Below are positions 36,734 to 46,351 of a DNA stretch of 64,000 bases, one piece after another. Position 1 is the first letter of the stretch. The number at the start of each line of letters is the position of its first letter. Source of the DNA: Planktotalea arctica. Lineage in GTDB: Bacteria; Pseudomonadota; Alphaproteobacteria; Rhodobacterales; Rhodobacteraceae. The translations under genes were made by a program, and so were the position numbers. Where the stretch lies: positions 310,001 through 374,000 of the forward strand of contig NZ_MUHR01000011.1 of the NCBI RefSeq assembly GCF_002105285.1, read 5' to 3'. The notes beneath the pieces are model-generated. The model made no database searches, was not told the origin of the DNA, and saw only the letters and a program-made list of their open reading frames with translations.

Positions 36734-37294
36734 ATGTCACCTCTTAAGATCAAAAAAGGTGCGAACAGCCATTCCGCCTATAACCTGCGCCCCAATTTTT
36801 CGGATGTTCAGGAAACCCACACGCTTGCTGTCATCGTCGACAACGAAGCAGGCGTTCTGGCCCGCGTCATCGGCCTGTTTGCAGGGCGCGGCTACAACAT
36901 CGAAAGCTTGACCGTGGCGGAGATCGATCATTCCGGCAAGCTCAGCCGGATCACCGTCGTCACCACTGGCACGCCGCAGGCGATCGAGCAGATCAAAGCG
37001 CAACTTGGGCGCATCGTGCCCGTGCACCGCGTCAATGATTTGACAGTCGATGGCCCCTCCGTCGAGCGGGAGCTGGCGCTGTTCAAAGTCGAGGGCACCG
37101 GCGAGAAGCGCGTCGAAGCGCTGCGACTGGCGGATATTTTCCGCGCCAACGTGGTGGATAGCACTTTGGAAAGTTTCGTGTTCGAGCTGACCGGACCGAC
37201 GGATAAGATCGACGCCTTTGCCGATCTGATGCGTCCGCTCGGCCTTGCAGAGCTAGCACGCACAGGCGTTGCAGCGCTGTCGCGCGGAGCCTGA
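36734..37294 (+). CDS. ilvN: Acetolactate synthase, small (regulatory) subunit
   Basis: 186 aa (GTG 36731 directly precedes). N-terminal ACT domain (~25-100) with HTLAVIVDNEAGVLARVIGL and GRGYNIESLTV, the valine feedback site of this family, then the C-terminal dimerisation domain with ELALFKVEG and ELTGPTDKIDAF. Confers valine inhibition and activates IlvB. 119 bp after ilvB. Confidence 0.95.
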   Translation: MSPLKIKKGANSHSAYNLRPNFSDVQETHTLAVIVDNEAGVLARVIGLFAGRGYNIESLTVAEIDHSGKLSRITVVTTGTPQAIEQIKAQLGRIVPVHRVNDLTVDGPSVERELALFKVEGTGEKRVEALRLADIFRANVVDSTLESFVFELTGPTDKIDAFADLMRPLGLAELARTGVAALSRGA

Positions 37295-37316
37295 TGTCAA
37301 CTCTTGTGGGGGCGCG

Positions 37317-37682
37317 TCAGCGCGCCGCCGCACCCATTTTACACGCGCGCATTTGCTTGGCTTGATCGAAATCAATCAAAGCGTTGCAGCCTTGCGTGCG
37401 ATCTTTCTTTTGAACGGTGATCGTATTCTTCACCGCCCGCGCATTTTCGAGCACCGAGCCAAGATCACTACAATAATGCTGGGCTATCCGTTTCGGATTG
37501 CGCGCGAAGCGCAGGTTATCCAGTTCCGTCAGATCAAACTGGATCAAATCCCCCTCCCTGAAACGCTCTGCGCTTACGGTTGAGTGAGGCGTTTGACCAA
37601 AGAATGCCAACTCGCCATGATCTTCACACCAAATGATCGCTTTACTTTCTGCTTCGGCACTCCAAATTACAACTCCAAGCAT
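37317..37682 (-). CDS. Conserved hypothetical protein
   Basis: 121 aa, no named domain recognised. The N-terminus VVIWSAEAESKAIIWCEDHG and the middle FREGDLIQFDLTELDNLRFA resemble a small cytosolic protein widespread in Rhodobacteraceae, beginning with beta strands, function unknown. Supported by a clear ribosome site (AAAGGTGAT) 4 bp before ATG. Converges on ilvN. Confidence 0.7.
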   Translation of the reverse strand: MLGVVIWSAEAESKAIIWCEDHGELAFFGQTPHSTVSAERFREGDLIQFDLTELDNLRFARNPKRIAQHYCSDLGSVLENARAVKNTITVQKKDRTQGCNALIDFDQAKQMRACKMGAAAR

Positions 37683-37818
37683 AGATCACCTTTCGCTCTG
37701 TCCCACATTCAGTATGCCGAGGCTAAAAGAGATATCCACAGATTTTCACGCACCGTTCGCAAGCAATTTGTGACAAGAATACTGCACATTGAATCGCATA
37801 TGCGTCAAAGGCGATCGC

Positions 37819-37852
37819 AATTGTATCAATTTTATGAGTATTTACGTGTAAA
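37819..37852. promoter_or_regulatory. AT-rich region with two palindromes
   Basis: AATTG-TAT-CAATT (37819-37831) and TTTAC-GT-GTAAA (37841-37852) lie 50-85 bp upstream of the HTH regulator in an AT-rich stretch. Likely promoter/operator region of that gene, perhaps for autoregulation. Confidence 0.4.
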
Positions 37853-37902
37853 CGAAGACATTACTGAATTTATAAAGATACTAAACATTAGGACGTGCCG
37901 GA

Positions 37903-38700
37903 ATGGACCTTCAAAGCAGACCACTCTCGATCCGCGCCGTTTTTTCTCGCAATCTCAAGTTGTTGACCAAAAACCATCCCTCGGTTTCCGAAGTCTGCCG
38001 CCAGATCGATATCAACCGAGCGCAATATAATCGCTACCTGAATGGCGACAGTTACCCGCGCCCTGACACGCTTGACCGCATATGCCGTTTCTTCAACACA
38101 GACGCCCGCATCCTGACCCAGCCCCTTGAGGAAATACAATCGACGCATCCGGACTTGCTAAGCCATCCCGAGATCGCGGAGTTCACTGCGATCAACGACT
38201 CCGCCATCTCGGAAGACTTGTTGCCAAGCGGATTCTACCGCTTCTCGCGTCAGAGCTTTCTCTATCCTGAACAGTTCATTATCGGCCTGCTCTATATCTA
38301 TCGCCGCGACGGATGGACCTTCATCAAAGGCTCCGAAGCGCGCCAGAGCGTCATGGAGCAAGGCCTGCCCGAAGACCGGCATACGCGCCAATTCAAAGGC
38401 TATGCGCTGCGGCTTGAAGACGGTATCGGCGCGATGATTTCGCGGCGCAATGCAATGACCTACACATTCAACTTCATCTCGCCCGTCGCATCGCTCAATC
38501 GCAATTTCTGGCATGGCTATGCCGCGCGCACGGTCAACGAGGGTATGAACACGGCGCGCGCGGCGCGGATGGTATATGAATTCCTCGACACCTCGACCGA
38601 TCTTATCCTGCATACGGCCCGCACTGCGGGGGTCTGCTCTGCCAATGATCTTCCCGCGTTTCACCGCCGGCTTCTGCGCCTTGACGTGCCATTTGCATAG
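37903..38700 (+). CDS. Helix-turn-helix transcriptional regulator
   Basis: 265 aa. N-terminal XRE-like HTH (~8-72) with VSEVCRQIDINRAQYNRYLN and PRPDTLDRICRFFN. The C-terminal ~190 residues resemble no named ligand domain that I can place; they may sense a ligand. It sits 99 bp upstream of a Rieske oxygenase in the same direction, with tandem repeats in between, so it probably regulates that gene. Confidence 0.82.
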   Translation: MDLQSRPLSIRAVFSRNLKLLTKNHPSVSEVCRQIDINRAQYNRYLNGDSYPRPDTLDRICRFFNTDARILTQPLEEIQSTHPDLLSHPEIAEFTAINDSAISEDLLPSGFYRFSRQSFLYPEQFIIGLLYIYRRDGWTFIKGSEARQSVMEQGLPEDRHTRQFKGYALRLEDGIGAMISRRNAMTYTFNFISPVASLNRNFWHGYAARTVNEGMNTARAARMVYEFLDTSTDLILHTARTAGVCSANDLPAFHRRLLRLDVPFA

Positions 38701-38707
38701 CCCGCCT

Positions 38708-38737
38708 AGGTCGCAGTGAGAAAAGTCGAGGTCGCAG
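38708..38737 (+). promoter_or_regulatory. Tandem direct repeats before the Rieske gene
   Basis: AGGTCGCAG occurs at 38708-38716 and 38729-38737, 21 bp apart start to start (two helix turns, same face). Candidate operator for the HTH regulator upstream. Confidence 0.5.
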
Positions 38738-38799
38738 AACGGCAAACGCACAATCCACAATACCGCTAGCCTTCTCCAAATAATCTGGAGTGCGCTGCA

Positions 38800-39960
38800 A
38801 TGACTGCCAACATCACTGATCTATCCGCGGTGCGCCGCCCTGTCGCCGAGGCGCAAGGCCTTCCCAACGCGCACTACATTGATCCCGGAGTTTTCAACGA
38901 GGAAAAACACGCGGTGCTGTTTTCCTCATGGGCCGGCCTTGGCGTGACTGCCGACGTGACCGAGCCAGGCGATGCCAAACCGATGACCTTCCTTGGCATG
39001 CCGCTGTTGATGGTGCGCGACAAGGGTGGTGCGGTGCGCGTGTTCCAGAACATTTGCCGCCACCGCGGGATGATCCTTGTCGAAGAAGCGCGCAAGATCG
39101 AAGGGGCCATTCGCTGCCCCTATCATAGCTGGTGCTATGGCACCGATGGCCGCCTTGTCAGCACGCCGCATGTGGGCGGCCCGGGCCAGAACACCCATAA
39201 AAGCATTGATCGCAACCTGCTTGGCCTGATCGAAGTGCGCAGCCATATCTGGCGCGACGTGGTCTGGATCAACGTCGATGGCAACGCCCTGCCCTTCGAG
39301 GAAGAAAACGCCGATCTGATCGCGCGTTGGGCCGAGTTCGACAAACCGCTCTATCACGGCGGCGCGGACAGCGCGTTTCAGCTTGAGGTCAAGTGCAACT
39401 GGAAGCTCGCCGTCGAGAACTATTGCGAGAGCTACCATTTGCCTTGGGTTCACCCCGGCCTGAACAGCTATTCGCGCCTTGAAGATCACTATCACATTGA
39501 AAAGCCTGACGCTTTCTCCGGCCAAGGCACGCTGGTCTATCGCCAGCTCAAGGGAACTCAGGGCGAGGTGTTCGAGGACTTCGAAGGCCTGAGCGAAAAA
39601 TGGAACGAGGCGGCGGAATATATCACAGCCTATCCAAACGTGCTGCTTGGGGTGCACCGCGATCATGCGTTCGCGATCATTCTCGTGCCCGAATCCGAAG
39701 CGCGCACGGTCGAGCACATCCATCTCTATTACGCGACACCGCAAACCGATGACGCCATGCGCGCGGCCAATACGAAACAGTGGAAACTGGTCTTCGAGGA
39801 GGACATTTTCGTGGTCGAGGGCATGCAAAAAGGCCGCCACGCGCCGCATTTCGATGGCGGGCGTTTCTCTGCGGTGATGGACAGTCCGACCCATTGCTTC
39901 CACGCTTGGGTGGCGGGCAAGATCGAGGCCCATCGCAGCACGGCGCAAGCGGCGCAGTGA
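38800..39960 (+). CDS. Rieske non-haem iron oxygenase, alpha subunit
   Basis: 386 aa. Rieske [2Fe-2S] ligands Cys86/His88 (CRHRG) and Cys106/His109 (CPYHSW). The C-terminal catalytic domain has NYCESYHLPWVHPG with the two iron-binding His; Glu stands where many relatives have Asp near it. Close in layout to choline/glycine-betaine monooxygenase-type (GbcA-like) enzymes, but no reductase gene is adjacent, so the substrate is open. Its stop overlaps the next gene (GTGA). Confidence 0.9.
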   Translation: MTANITDLSAVRRPVAEAQGLPNAHYIDPGVFNEEKHAVLFSSWAGLGVTADVTEPGDAKPMTFLGMPLLMVRDKGGAVRVFQNICRHRGMILVEEARKIEGAIRCPYHSWCYGTDGRLVSTPHVGGPGQNTHKSIDRNLLGLIEVRSHIWRDVVWINVDGNALPFEEENADLIARWAEFDKPLYHGGADSAFQLEVKCNWKLAVENYCESYHLPWVHPGLNSYSRLEDHYHIEKPDAFSGQGTLVYRQLKGTQGEVFEDFEGLSEKWNEAAEYITAYPNVLLGVHRDHAFAIILVPESEARTVEHIHLYYATPQTDDAMRAANTKQWKLVFEEDIFVVEGMQKGRHAPHFDGGRFSAVMDSPTHCFHAWVAGKIEAHRSTAQAAQ

Positions 39961-40169
39961 GCGATCTGGATGCACGTCTGCTCGCGGCGCACGGGCGCGA
40001 TGACCGCCCTGCGCTGGTTACGCTCTACAGCGAAGCCGCAGACAGCGCGCGCGATGCGCAGGCCGAGGGCTTTTACCTCACCCACGCCTATATTTTCTCG
40101 CTCGAGTTAGGACATCCCGCCGCGCCCGCGCTGCATGCGCGCCTCAAAGCAGCAGGGCGCGAGGAATAA
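39957..40169 (+). CDS. Small protein coupled to the Rieske oxygenase
   Basis: 70 aa beginning MSDLDARLLAAHGRDDRPAL from a GTG that overlaps the oxygenase stop (GTGA). Mostly helical with alternating Ala/Arg/Glu, like a TPR-sized helical hairpin (ALVTLYSEAADSARDAQAEG). Coupling and sensible composition support a real gene; function unknown. Confidence 0.75.
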   Translation: MSDLDARLLAAHGRDDRPALVTLYSEAADSARDAQAEGFYLTHAYIFSLELGHPAAPALHARLKAAGREE

Positions 40170-40172
40170 GCG

Positions 40173-40952
40173 CTAGACGTCCTTGATACGCAGCGCACTG
40201 TAGAGGTGCCAGCTGGCATGACCCAGCAGCGGCAGCGTGATCAACAGGCCAAGAAACGCGGGAATCATCGAGAGGATCATGACCGCAGCAATGAAGATGC
40301 CCCAGCCCAGCATCGGCAGGAAGTTCTCTGTCACCATCTGGAAACTCGTGATCATCGCGGTCACAAAATCGATCTCGCGCTCAAGCAGCAGTGGCAATGC
40401 GAAGACCGTAATCATGAACAGCAAAAGGCAGAAACCGGCCCCGACCGCGCTGCCCACCAGCAACATCATCACCCCGTTGCTGGAAAGCCAAACCTCTAGA
40501 CTGGTGTGAATATTGGTCATTTGCGACAGACCCAGAAACAGCGCGAAGATCATATGACCGATGAAAAACCAGAGCAGAAAGACGAAAACGATGATCGCGC
40601 AGATCGAGGGCAATTGCCGTTTGCTTTGTTGCAGCACGACCCCGAAAATTCCCGGATCATCCATAGCAATCCCCGCCTCGCGCCGCCGGCTCACCTCGTA
40701 GAGGCCGACCGCCGCGAACGGGCCAAGCAAGGGAAAGCTGATCGCAGCCAACACCAGCCAGTATGTGGTATGCGTCACATAAGTTATCCACGCGATGAGC
40801 AAACCGCCCAGCACATAGACCGCTGCGAAGAAAAGGCCGTATTTGGGCACGGCGCGAAAATCGGCCCAGCCCTTGCGTAAGGCGTCTTTGAAAACGGATC
40901 CCCGTACCTGCTCGAACTCAGGCACACCCTCTATTGGCGTCAATGGCATCAT
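40173..40952 (-). CDS. DUF2189 membrane protein
   Basis: 259 aa with about five to six membrane segments ([91 protein letters not shown]). DUF2189 family, function unknown. N-terminal cytoplasmic segment contains [18 protein letters not shown], characteristic of the family. Confidence 0.88.
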   Translation of the reverse strand: MMPLTPIEGVPEFEQVRGSVFKDALRKGWADFRAVPKYGLFFAAVYVLGGLLIAWITYVTHTTYWLVLAAISFPLLGPFAAVGLYEVSRRREAGIAMDDPGIFGVVLQQSKRQLPSICAIIVFVFLLWFFIGHMIFALFLGLSQMTNIHTSLEVWLSSNGVMMLLVGSAVGAGFCLLLFMITVFALPLLLEREIDFVTAMITSFQMVTENFLPMLGWGIFIAAVMILSMIPAFLGLLITLPLLGHASWHLYSALRIKDV

Positions 40953-40995
40953 GCGGCCCTCCCTGTTCTTATCAGAGCGGGAAAAGCGGCACCGT

Positions 40996-42420
40996 TCAAG
41001 CCTTCAGTGCGTTCAGATCGGGTTTGCGCGCAGCGAAATCATTTGCCTCATGCCAACGCTGCCCGATGCGCAGCAAATTGGCGTCGCTATGGCGCGCGCC
41101 GATGACTTGCAGCCCCATGGGCAGGCCCTCTGCGCTAAACCCAGCTGGAATATTGAGGCTGGGCACACCAACAAGACTGACGGGAATCACCACTTCCATC
41201 CAGCGATGATACGTGTCCATCTCGCGCCCCGCGATCTGCTTGGGGCTCTCCCATTCGGCGGGAAACGGCCAAAGCTGCGCGCTTGGCATCAAAAGCGCGT
41301 CGAACGTGGAAAAGAGCGCGTTCAGCCTGGTGAACCACTGCGTGCGGATCAGGCTGAGCGCATGAATTTCCATCGCACCAAGCGCCATGCCTGTCTCGAT
41401 CTCCCAGATCGCATCACCTTTGAGCTGCGCACGCGTTTCGGGATTTTCATAAAGCGCGCGCTTGCCGCCCGCATTGGCCCATGCGCGCAGGCCGACCCAA
41501 GCCTGCCAGATTTGCTCCGCCGGAAACGGTGCTTCCAGTTTTTCAACATCCGCGCCCATCGCCCCGAATTGTACGATCGCGCGCTCGCAGGTCTCCAGAA
41601 CGCCCGCCTCCATCGGATAGGCACCGCCCCAATCGCCAAGCCAGCCAAAGCGCATACCCTTGATATCGCCGCCCATTTGCGGACCGCTCGGGGCCTGCGC
41701 AAAGCTATGGGGATGGCGCGTGTCCAATCCCGCCTGCACGTCGAGCAGCAGCGCCACATCTTCGGGGGTGCGCGCCATCGGCCCAGCCACGGCAAGCTGG
41801 TGGCTAAACATATCGCCCGGCATATCCAGCGGCACGAGACCATAGGTGGGGCGCAGCCCGTAAACGTTGTTCCACGCGCCCGGGTTGCGCAGGCTGCCCA
41901 TCATGTCAGAGCCATCCGCGATCGACACCATCCCCGTCGCAAGCGCCGCCGCTGCCCCGCCCGACGATCCCCCCGCAGAGCGGCTTGGATCATAGGGATT
42001 GCGCGTCAGCCCGTGCACGGGATTGAAGGTGTGGCTGCCAAGGCCGAATTCCGGCGTGTTGGTCTTGCCGATCACAATCGCGCCTGCAGCTCTTATGCGC
42101 GCGACCATCAGATCATCTTTCGGCGCGATATTATGGGCGAAAATGGGAGATCCCATAGAGGTCAGTATGCCCTCAACGTCCGCCAAATCCTTGATCGCAA
42201 TAGGAAGTCCGTGCAGCGGGCCTTTGGGCGCGCCTTGATCGGCCGCGCGCGCCTGTGCCATGCACTCTGCCTCATCGCGCAGCGAAACCACCGCATTTAC
42301 TGTGCCGTTCACATCGGCGATCCGGTCCAGCGAAGCGCGCATCAGATCTTCTGCGCTGATCTGTTTAGCGGCAATGCCCGCCGCAAGCGCGCAGGCGTTG
42401 AGATCAAGCAAATCCGTCAT
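40996..42420 (-). CDS. Amidase (amidase-signature family)
   Basis: 474 aa. Ser-cisSer-Lys triad: Lys77 in [13 protein letters not shown]; cis-Ser in [16 protein letters not shown]; nucleophile Ser in [10 protein letters not shown], where relatives read GGSIR. Hydrolyses a small amide; GatA identity is unlikely because gatC/gatB are absent and length and motifs fit stand-alone amidases. Substrate unknown. Not co-directionally close to another gene of obvious pathway. Confidence 0.88.
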   Translation of the reverse strand: MTDLLDLNACALAAGIAAKQISAEDLMRASLDRIADVNGTVNAVVSLRDEAECMAQARAADQGAPKGPLHGLPIAIKDLADVEGILTSMGSPIFAHNIAPKDDLMVARIRAAGAIVIGKTNTPEFGLGSHTFNPVHGLTRNPYDPSRSAGGSSGGAAAALATGMVSIADGSDMMGSLRNPGAWNNVYGLRPTYGLVPLDMPGDMFSHQLAVAGPMARTPEDVALLLDVQAGLDTRHPHSFAQAPSGPQMGGDIKGMRFGWLGDWGGAYPMEAGVLETCERAIVQFGAMGADVEKLEAPFPAEQIWQAWVGLRAWANAGGKRALYENPETRAQLKGDAIWEIETGMALGAMEIHALSLIRTQWFTRLNALFSTFDALLMPSAQLWPFPAEWESPKQIAGREMDTYHRWMEVVIPVSLVGVPSLNIPAGFSAEGLPMGLQVIGARHSDANLLRIGQRWHEANDFAARKPDLNALKA

Positions 42421-42446
42421 CTTGCGCTGCCCCTCCCAAAGGCTGA

Positions 42447-43574
42447 TCAGTCCTCGCCCTGCGCCTCCGCGCGGCTTTTGCCCGACACATTCAGCGCCAG
42501 CGTCGCCCCCATCAGCCCGTCCAGATCGCCGTCAAGCACACCCTTGGTATCGGAGGTCTCATAATTCGTGCGCAAATCCTTGACCATTTGGTAGGGCTGC
42601 AACACGTATGAGCGGATTTGATTACCCCAGCCCGCGTCGCCTGCATTCTCATGCACTTCGTTCACCAGCGCAGAGCGCTTGTCGAGTTCAATCTGATACA
42701 GCCGCGACTTCAGCGCTTTCATTGCGATATCACGGTTTTGGTGTTGCGATTTCTCCGAGCTTGTCACGACAATCCCAGTGGGCGCATGGGTGATCCGAAC
42801 AGCCGAATCCGTGGTATTCACGTGCTGCCCACCCGCCCCCGAAGAGCGGTACGTGTCGATGCGGATATCCGAGGGGTTCACCTCGATTTCGATGTTGTCG
42901 TCTACCACTGGGTAAACCTTAACGGAGGTAAACGAGGTATGCCGCTTGGCCGCTGAATCGAACGGCGAAATCCGCACGAGGCGATGCACTCCACTTTCCG
43001 ATTTCAACCAGCCATAGGCGTTAAGGCCGCTGATCTTGTAGGCGGCGGATTTGATCCCCGCCTCCTCGCCCGCGCTCTCGGATTGAAGTTCCACCTTATA
43101 GCCGCGCTTTTCGGCCCACCGCACATACATGCGCGCCAGCATCGACGCCCAATCGCAGCTTTCCGTGCCGCCCGCGCCGGAATTGATCTCGAGAAACGTG
43201 TCGTTGCCATCCGCTTCGCCGTCCAGCAGCGCCTCTAGCTCTTTGGCTGCCGCCAGCTTGGCCAGCACTTTCAGCGCCTCTTCGGCCTCGCTCACGATTT
43301 CGTCGTCCGCTTCCATTTCGCCCATCTCGATCATCTCGACATGATCGGACAACTCTTGCTTGATCGAAGTGTAAACACCCATCGCATCGACCAGCATCTG
43401 CCGTTCCTGCATCAGCTTTTGCGCCGCTTCGGGGTCGTTCCAAAGGTCGGGATCCTCAACGCGCGCGTTGAATTCTTCAAGGCGGAACGTGGCCGTTTCC
43501 CAATCGAGGCGCTGGCGCAGCAACTCTAGCGATTTTTCGATCTCTTCGACTGTATTCTGGGCATCTGCGCGCAT
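42447..43574 (-). CDS. prfB: Peptide chain release factor 2
   Basis: 375 aa. Recognises UAA/UGA. SPF motif in [13 protein letters not shown] and the GGQ hydrolysis motif in [17 protein letters not shown]. The frame is continuous, so the autoregulatory +1 frameshift found in many bacteria is absent. Follows PBP1A on the same strand (100-bp gap). Confidence 0.97.
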   Translation of the reverse strand: MRADAQNTVEEIEKSLELLRQRLDWETATFRLEEFNARVEDPDLWNDPEAAQKLMQERQMLVDAMGVYTSIKQELSDHVEMIEMGEMEADDEIVSEAEEALKVLAKLAAAKELEALLDGEADGNDTFLEINSGAGGTESCDWASMLARMYVRWAEKRGYKVELQSESAGEEAGIKSAAYKISGLNAYGWLKSESGVHRLVRISPFDSAAKRHTSFTSVKVYPVVDDNIEIEVNPSDIRIDTYRSSGAGGQHVNTTDSAVRITHAPTGIVVTSSEKSQHQNRDIAMKALKSRLYQIELDKRSALVNEVHENAGDAGWGNQIRSYVLQPYQMVKDLRTNYETSDTKGVLDGDLDGLMGATLALNVSGKSRAEAQGED

Positions 43575-43674
43575 GGGATATCCGTCTCAATGGCTTACCC
43601 ACGCGTGATAAACCAGCGCAATGGCGCCCACAAGGGCCGCGCGCGCCTTCATCTTGCCAAGGCAACGCGCGCCT

Positions 43675-46233
43675 CTAGTAAAGACCGCCGGAACTAAGCG
43701 TTCCAAAGTTCGCCCTTGGACCCACCACCGCCTTTTTGCCGGTCGACGTGGTCACCTCGCGGGCGACCAGCCCGTCAGGGCGGATCAGGCTGAGGTTGCT
43801 GCCCATGGCGAAACCACCATCAAAGGACAGACCGAAAATCGGCTCTTCGCCCTCGCGGAAACACTCGTTTACAACATTGTCGCCAGAGGCCTCGTCCGAT
43901 AGGCGCGCGCCTGTAAAGCGGTCGATCTTGATGAACTGGCACCCTTCGGGCACGCTAAAGTCGCTCGCCCCGTATTTTTCGGTCGCCTTTTTCATGAACT
44001 GGTTGAACACAGGTCCACACATACCGCCGCCCGACGCACCGCGCCCCATGGAGCGCGGCGTGTCATAGCCGATGTAGCAACCCGCAACGATGCGGTTGGT
44101 AAAGCCCACGAACCACACGTCTTTCGCGTCATTGGTTGTGCCTGTCTTGCCCGCCGTCGGCACTCCGAGGCTCACAGTCTTGGACGCGGTGCCGCGCTCC
44201 ACGACGCCGCGCATCATGGACGTCAGCTGATAGGCCGTCACCGCGTTCATCACCCGTTCGCGGTCCGAGACAATACGCGGACTGCGCGTCGGCGCGATCG
44301 CGGGATCCGAGCAATCCGTACAAATGCGCGGATCATGCTTATAAACCGTCTTGCCATAGCGGTCCTGCACACGATCCACCAAGGTCGGTTCCACCCGCTC
44401 GCCGCCATTGGCGAACATCGCATAGGCCGCGACCATCTTGAACAGCGTGGTTTCCTGCGATCCAAGCGAATTGGCCAGAACCCGCAGGAACGAGCCGTCA
44501 TCATAGACGCCAAATTTCTCGGCGTAGTTTCCGACCACGTCCATCCCCACCTCTTGCGCGAGGCGAATGGTCATCAGGTTGCGCGACCGCTCGATCCCCG
44601 TGCGCAGGGGCGTGGGGCCGTAAAACGTGTTCGATGCGTTCCTGGGACGCCACAATCCTTGCGGCGTATTGATTTCGATCGGCGCGTCCACGACGACCGT
44701 CGCAGGCGTATAGCCGCTGTCTAGCGCAGAGGCGTAAACAAAAGGTTTAAAGCTGGAGCCGGGCTGGCGCTGCGCTTGCGTGGCGCGGTTGAACACCGAA
44801 TGCTGGTAGGAAAAACCACCCTGTATCGCGATAACGCGGCCTGAATTGACATCCATCGCCATGAATCCGCCTTGCACTTCAGGTACTTGGCGCAAGGTCC
44901 AGCGAACAAAATCACCCGAAGCGTCTTCTGTCATCTTGCGAACATGCACCACCTCGCCCACGGCGAGCAGATCGCCCGCGACGCGCGCCTTGCGCCCCAG
45001 TTTGCCATCGCTCAAGCGTTTGCGCGCCCATTGCACGTCCTTGGCAGGCACCCAGTGCCCGTCTTCATCATTCTCCACGCCCTCGATCCCGAGGCGCGCC
45101 TCGTTCGAGCCGACTTCAAGCACGACCGCAGGATGCCACTGGTTTTCAAGATCGATATCACGCGCGACGCGCACGTCGCCCAAGGCCGCACGCCATGCCA
45201 CTTCAGAGCCAAGGTTTTCCGCAGGAATGCTCTTGCCAGTGCCGCGCCAAATGCCCTGCGCACGGTCATAACGCTCAAGGCCGCGGCGCAGCGCATTGGC
45301 CGCTTCCGCCTGCATTTCAGGATCGATCGTCGCGCGCACGGTCAGCCCGCCAGTGAAAAACTCGCCCTCGCCAAAGTCGCGGCTTAACTGGCGGCGGATT
45401 TCATCGGTGAAATAATCGCGCGGCGGCAGCGCCGATTTGAAGCTCTCGAAATCACCATTCTGCACTGAGCGCAAAGGCTGCGCCACTTCGCTCTCGAACA
45501 CGGCTTGGGTGATATAGCCGTTCTCCTTCATTTCCTTGAGCACGAAATCGCGGCGCTGTTTCAGCCGCTCCTTGCGGCGCACGGGATGAAAATCGCTGGG
45601 CGCTTTGGGCATAGAGGCAAGAAACGCCGCCTCATGGGGTGCAAGTTCGCCCATGGTTTTGTTGAAATAGGTCTGCGAGGCGGCGGCAAAGCCAAAGCTG
45701 TTCTGCCCGAGAAATATCTCGTTCATGTAAAGCTCCAGAATTTGCTCTTTGCTCAGGGTTTCCTCGATCCGCGTGGCGAGGATGATTTCCTTGATCTTGC
45801 GCTCTGCGCGGCGCGAGCCATCGAGGAGGAAGTTTTTCATCACCTGCTGCGTGATTGTCGAGGCACCGCGCACATTTTCACCGCGCGAGACAACCGCGTC
45901 GCGCAGCGCAGAGGCCATGCCGCGCGTATCATATCCCGCATGTGTGTAGAAATTCTTGTCTTCGGCCGAAATCAACGCCTGTTTCAGAAGGTCGGGAATT
46001 TCATTGGCCGGCGCAAACAAACGGCGTTCTTTGGCGAATTCATCGATGATCTGCCCCTCGCCCGAATAGATGCGCGAAATCGTCGGCGGCTTGTACTGCG
46101 CGAGACTTTCGTGGCTCGGCAAATCACGCCCATACATCCAGAAAATCGCACCGATGGTCAAAGCGACCATCATGATGCCCATAGTCAACATTGAAAAGAT
46201 GGAACCGAAAAATGATAATATTGCTCTGAGCAC
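43675..46233 (-). CDS. mrcA: Penicillin-binding protein 1A
   Basis: 852-aa bifunctional peptidoglycan synthase. One N-terminal membrane anchor (~8-33), glycosyltransferase 51 domain with EDKNFYTHAGYD (~91) and GASTITQQVMKNFLL, an OB-like insert (~300-430), and the transpeptidase with SSFKPF (SxxK), SRN and KTGTTNDAKDVWFVGF. Transcribed ahead of prfB and behind the cell-wall amidase gene on the same strand. Confidence 0.96.
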   Translation of the reverse strand: MLRAILSFFGSIFSMLTMGIMMVALTIGAIFWMYGRDLPSHESLAQYKPPTISRIYSGEGQIIDEFAKERRLFAPANEIPDLLKQALISAEDKNFYTHAGYDTRGMASALRDAVVSRGENVRGASTITQQVMKNFLLDGSRRAERKIKEIILATRIEETLSKEQILELYMNEIFLGQNSFGFAAASQTYFNKTMGELAPHEAAFLASMPKAPSDFHPVRRKERLKQRRDFVLKEMKENGYITQAVFESEVAQPLRSVQNGDFESFKSALPPRDYFTDEIRRQLSRDFGEGEFFTGGLTVRATIDPEMQAEAANALRRGLERYDRAQGIWRGTGKSIPAENLGSEVAWRAALGDVRVARDIDLENQWHPAVVLEVGSNEARLGIEGVENDEDGHWVPAKDVQWARKRLSDGKLGRKARVAGDLLAVGEVVHVRKMTEDASGDFVRWTLRQVPEVQGGFMAMDVNSGRVIAIQGGFSYQHSVFNRATQAQRQPGSSFKPFVYASALDSGYTPATVVVDAPIEINTPQGLWRPRNASNTFYGPTPLRTGIERSRNLMTIRLAQEVGMDVVGNYAEKFGVYDDGSFLRVLANSLGSQETTLFKMVAAYAMFANGGERVEPTLVDRVQDRYGKTVYKHDPRICTDCSDPAIAPTRSPRIVSDRERVMNAVTAYQLTSMMRGVVERGTASKTVSLGVPTAGKTGTTNDAKDVWFVGFTNRIVAGCYIGYDTPRSMGRGASGGGMCGPVFNQFMKKATEKYGASDFSVPEGCQFIKIDRFTGARLSDEASGDNVVNECFREGEEPIFGLSFDGGFAMGSNLSLIRPDGLVAREVTTSTGKKAVVGPRANFGTLSSGGLY

Positions 46234-46351
46234 GCGCAGGCCCCCGTTTTTATGTATTCTCTATACGTGCAAGTTGCCCAATGGTCAAAACACAACCCAA
46301 GGCCGGATCAGCAGTTTTCAGCGCATTTCACCAATGGCCACTTTGCTCTTT

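Noticed and set aside
37731-37742. DnaA box (TATCCACAG) as a sign of an origin
   Set aside because: A single loose match without a cluster, AT-rich unwinding element or dnaA/parAB/hemE neighbours.
42447-43574. Programmed +1 frameshift in prfB
   Set aside because: The reading frame is continuous from ATG to stop; no in-frame TGA near codon 25.
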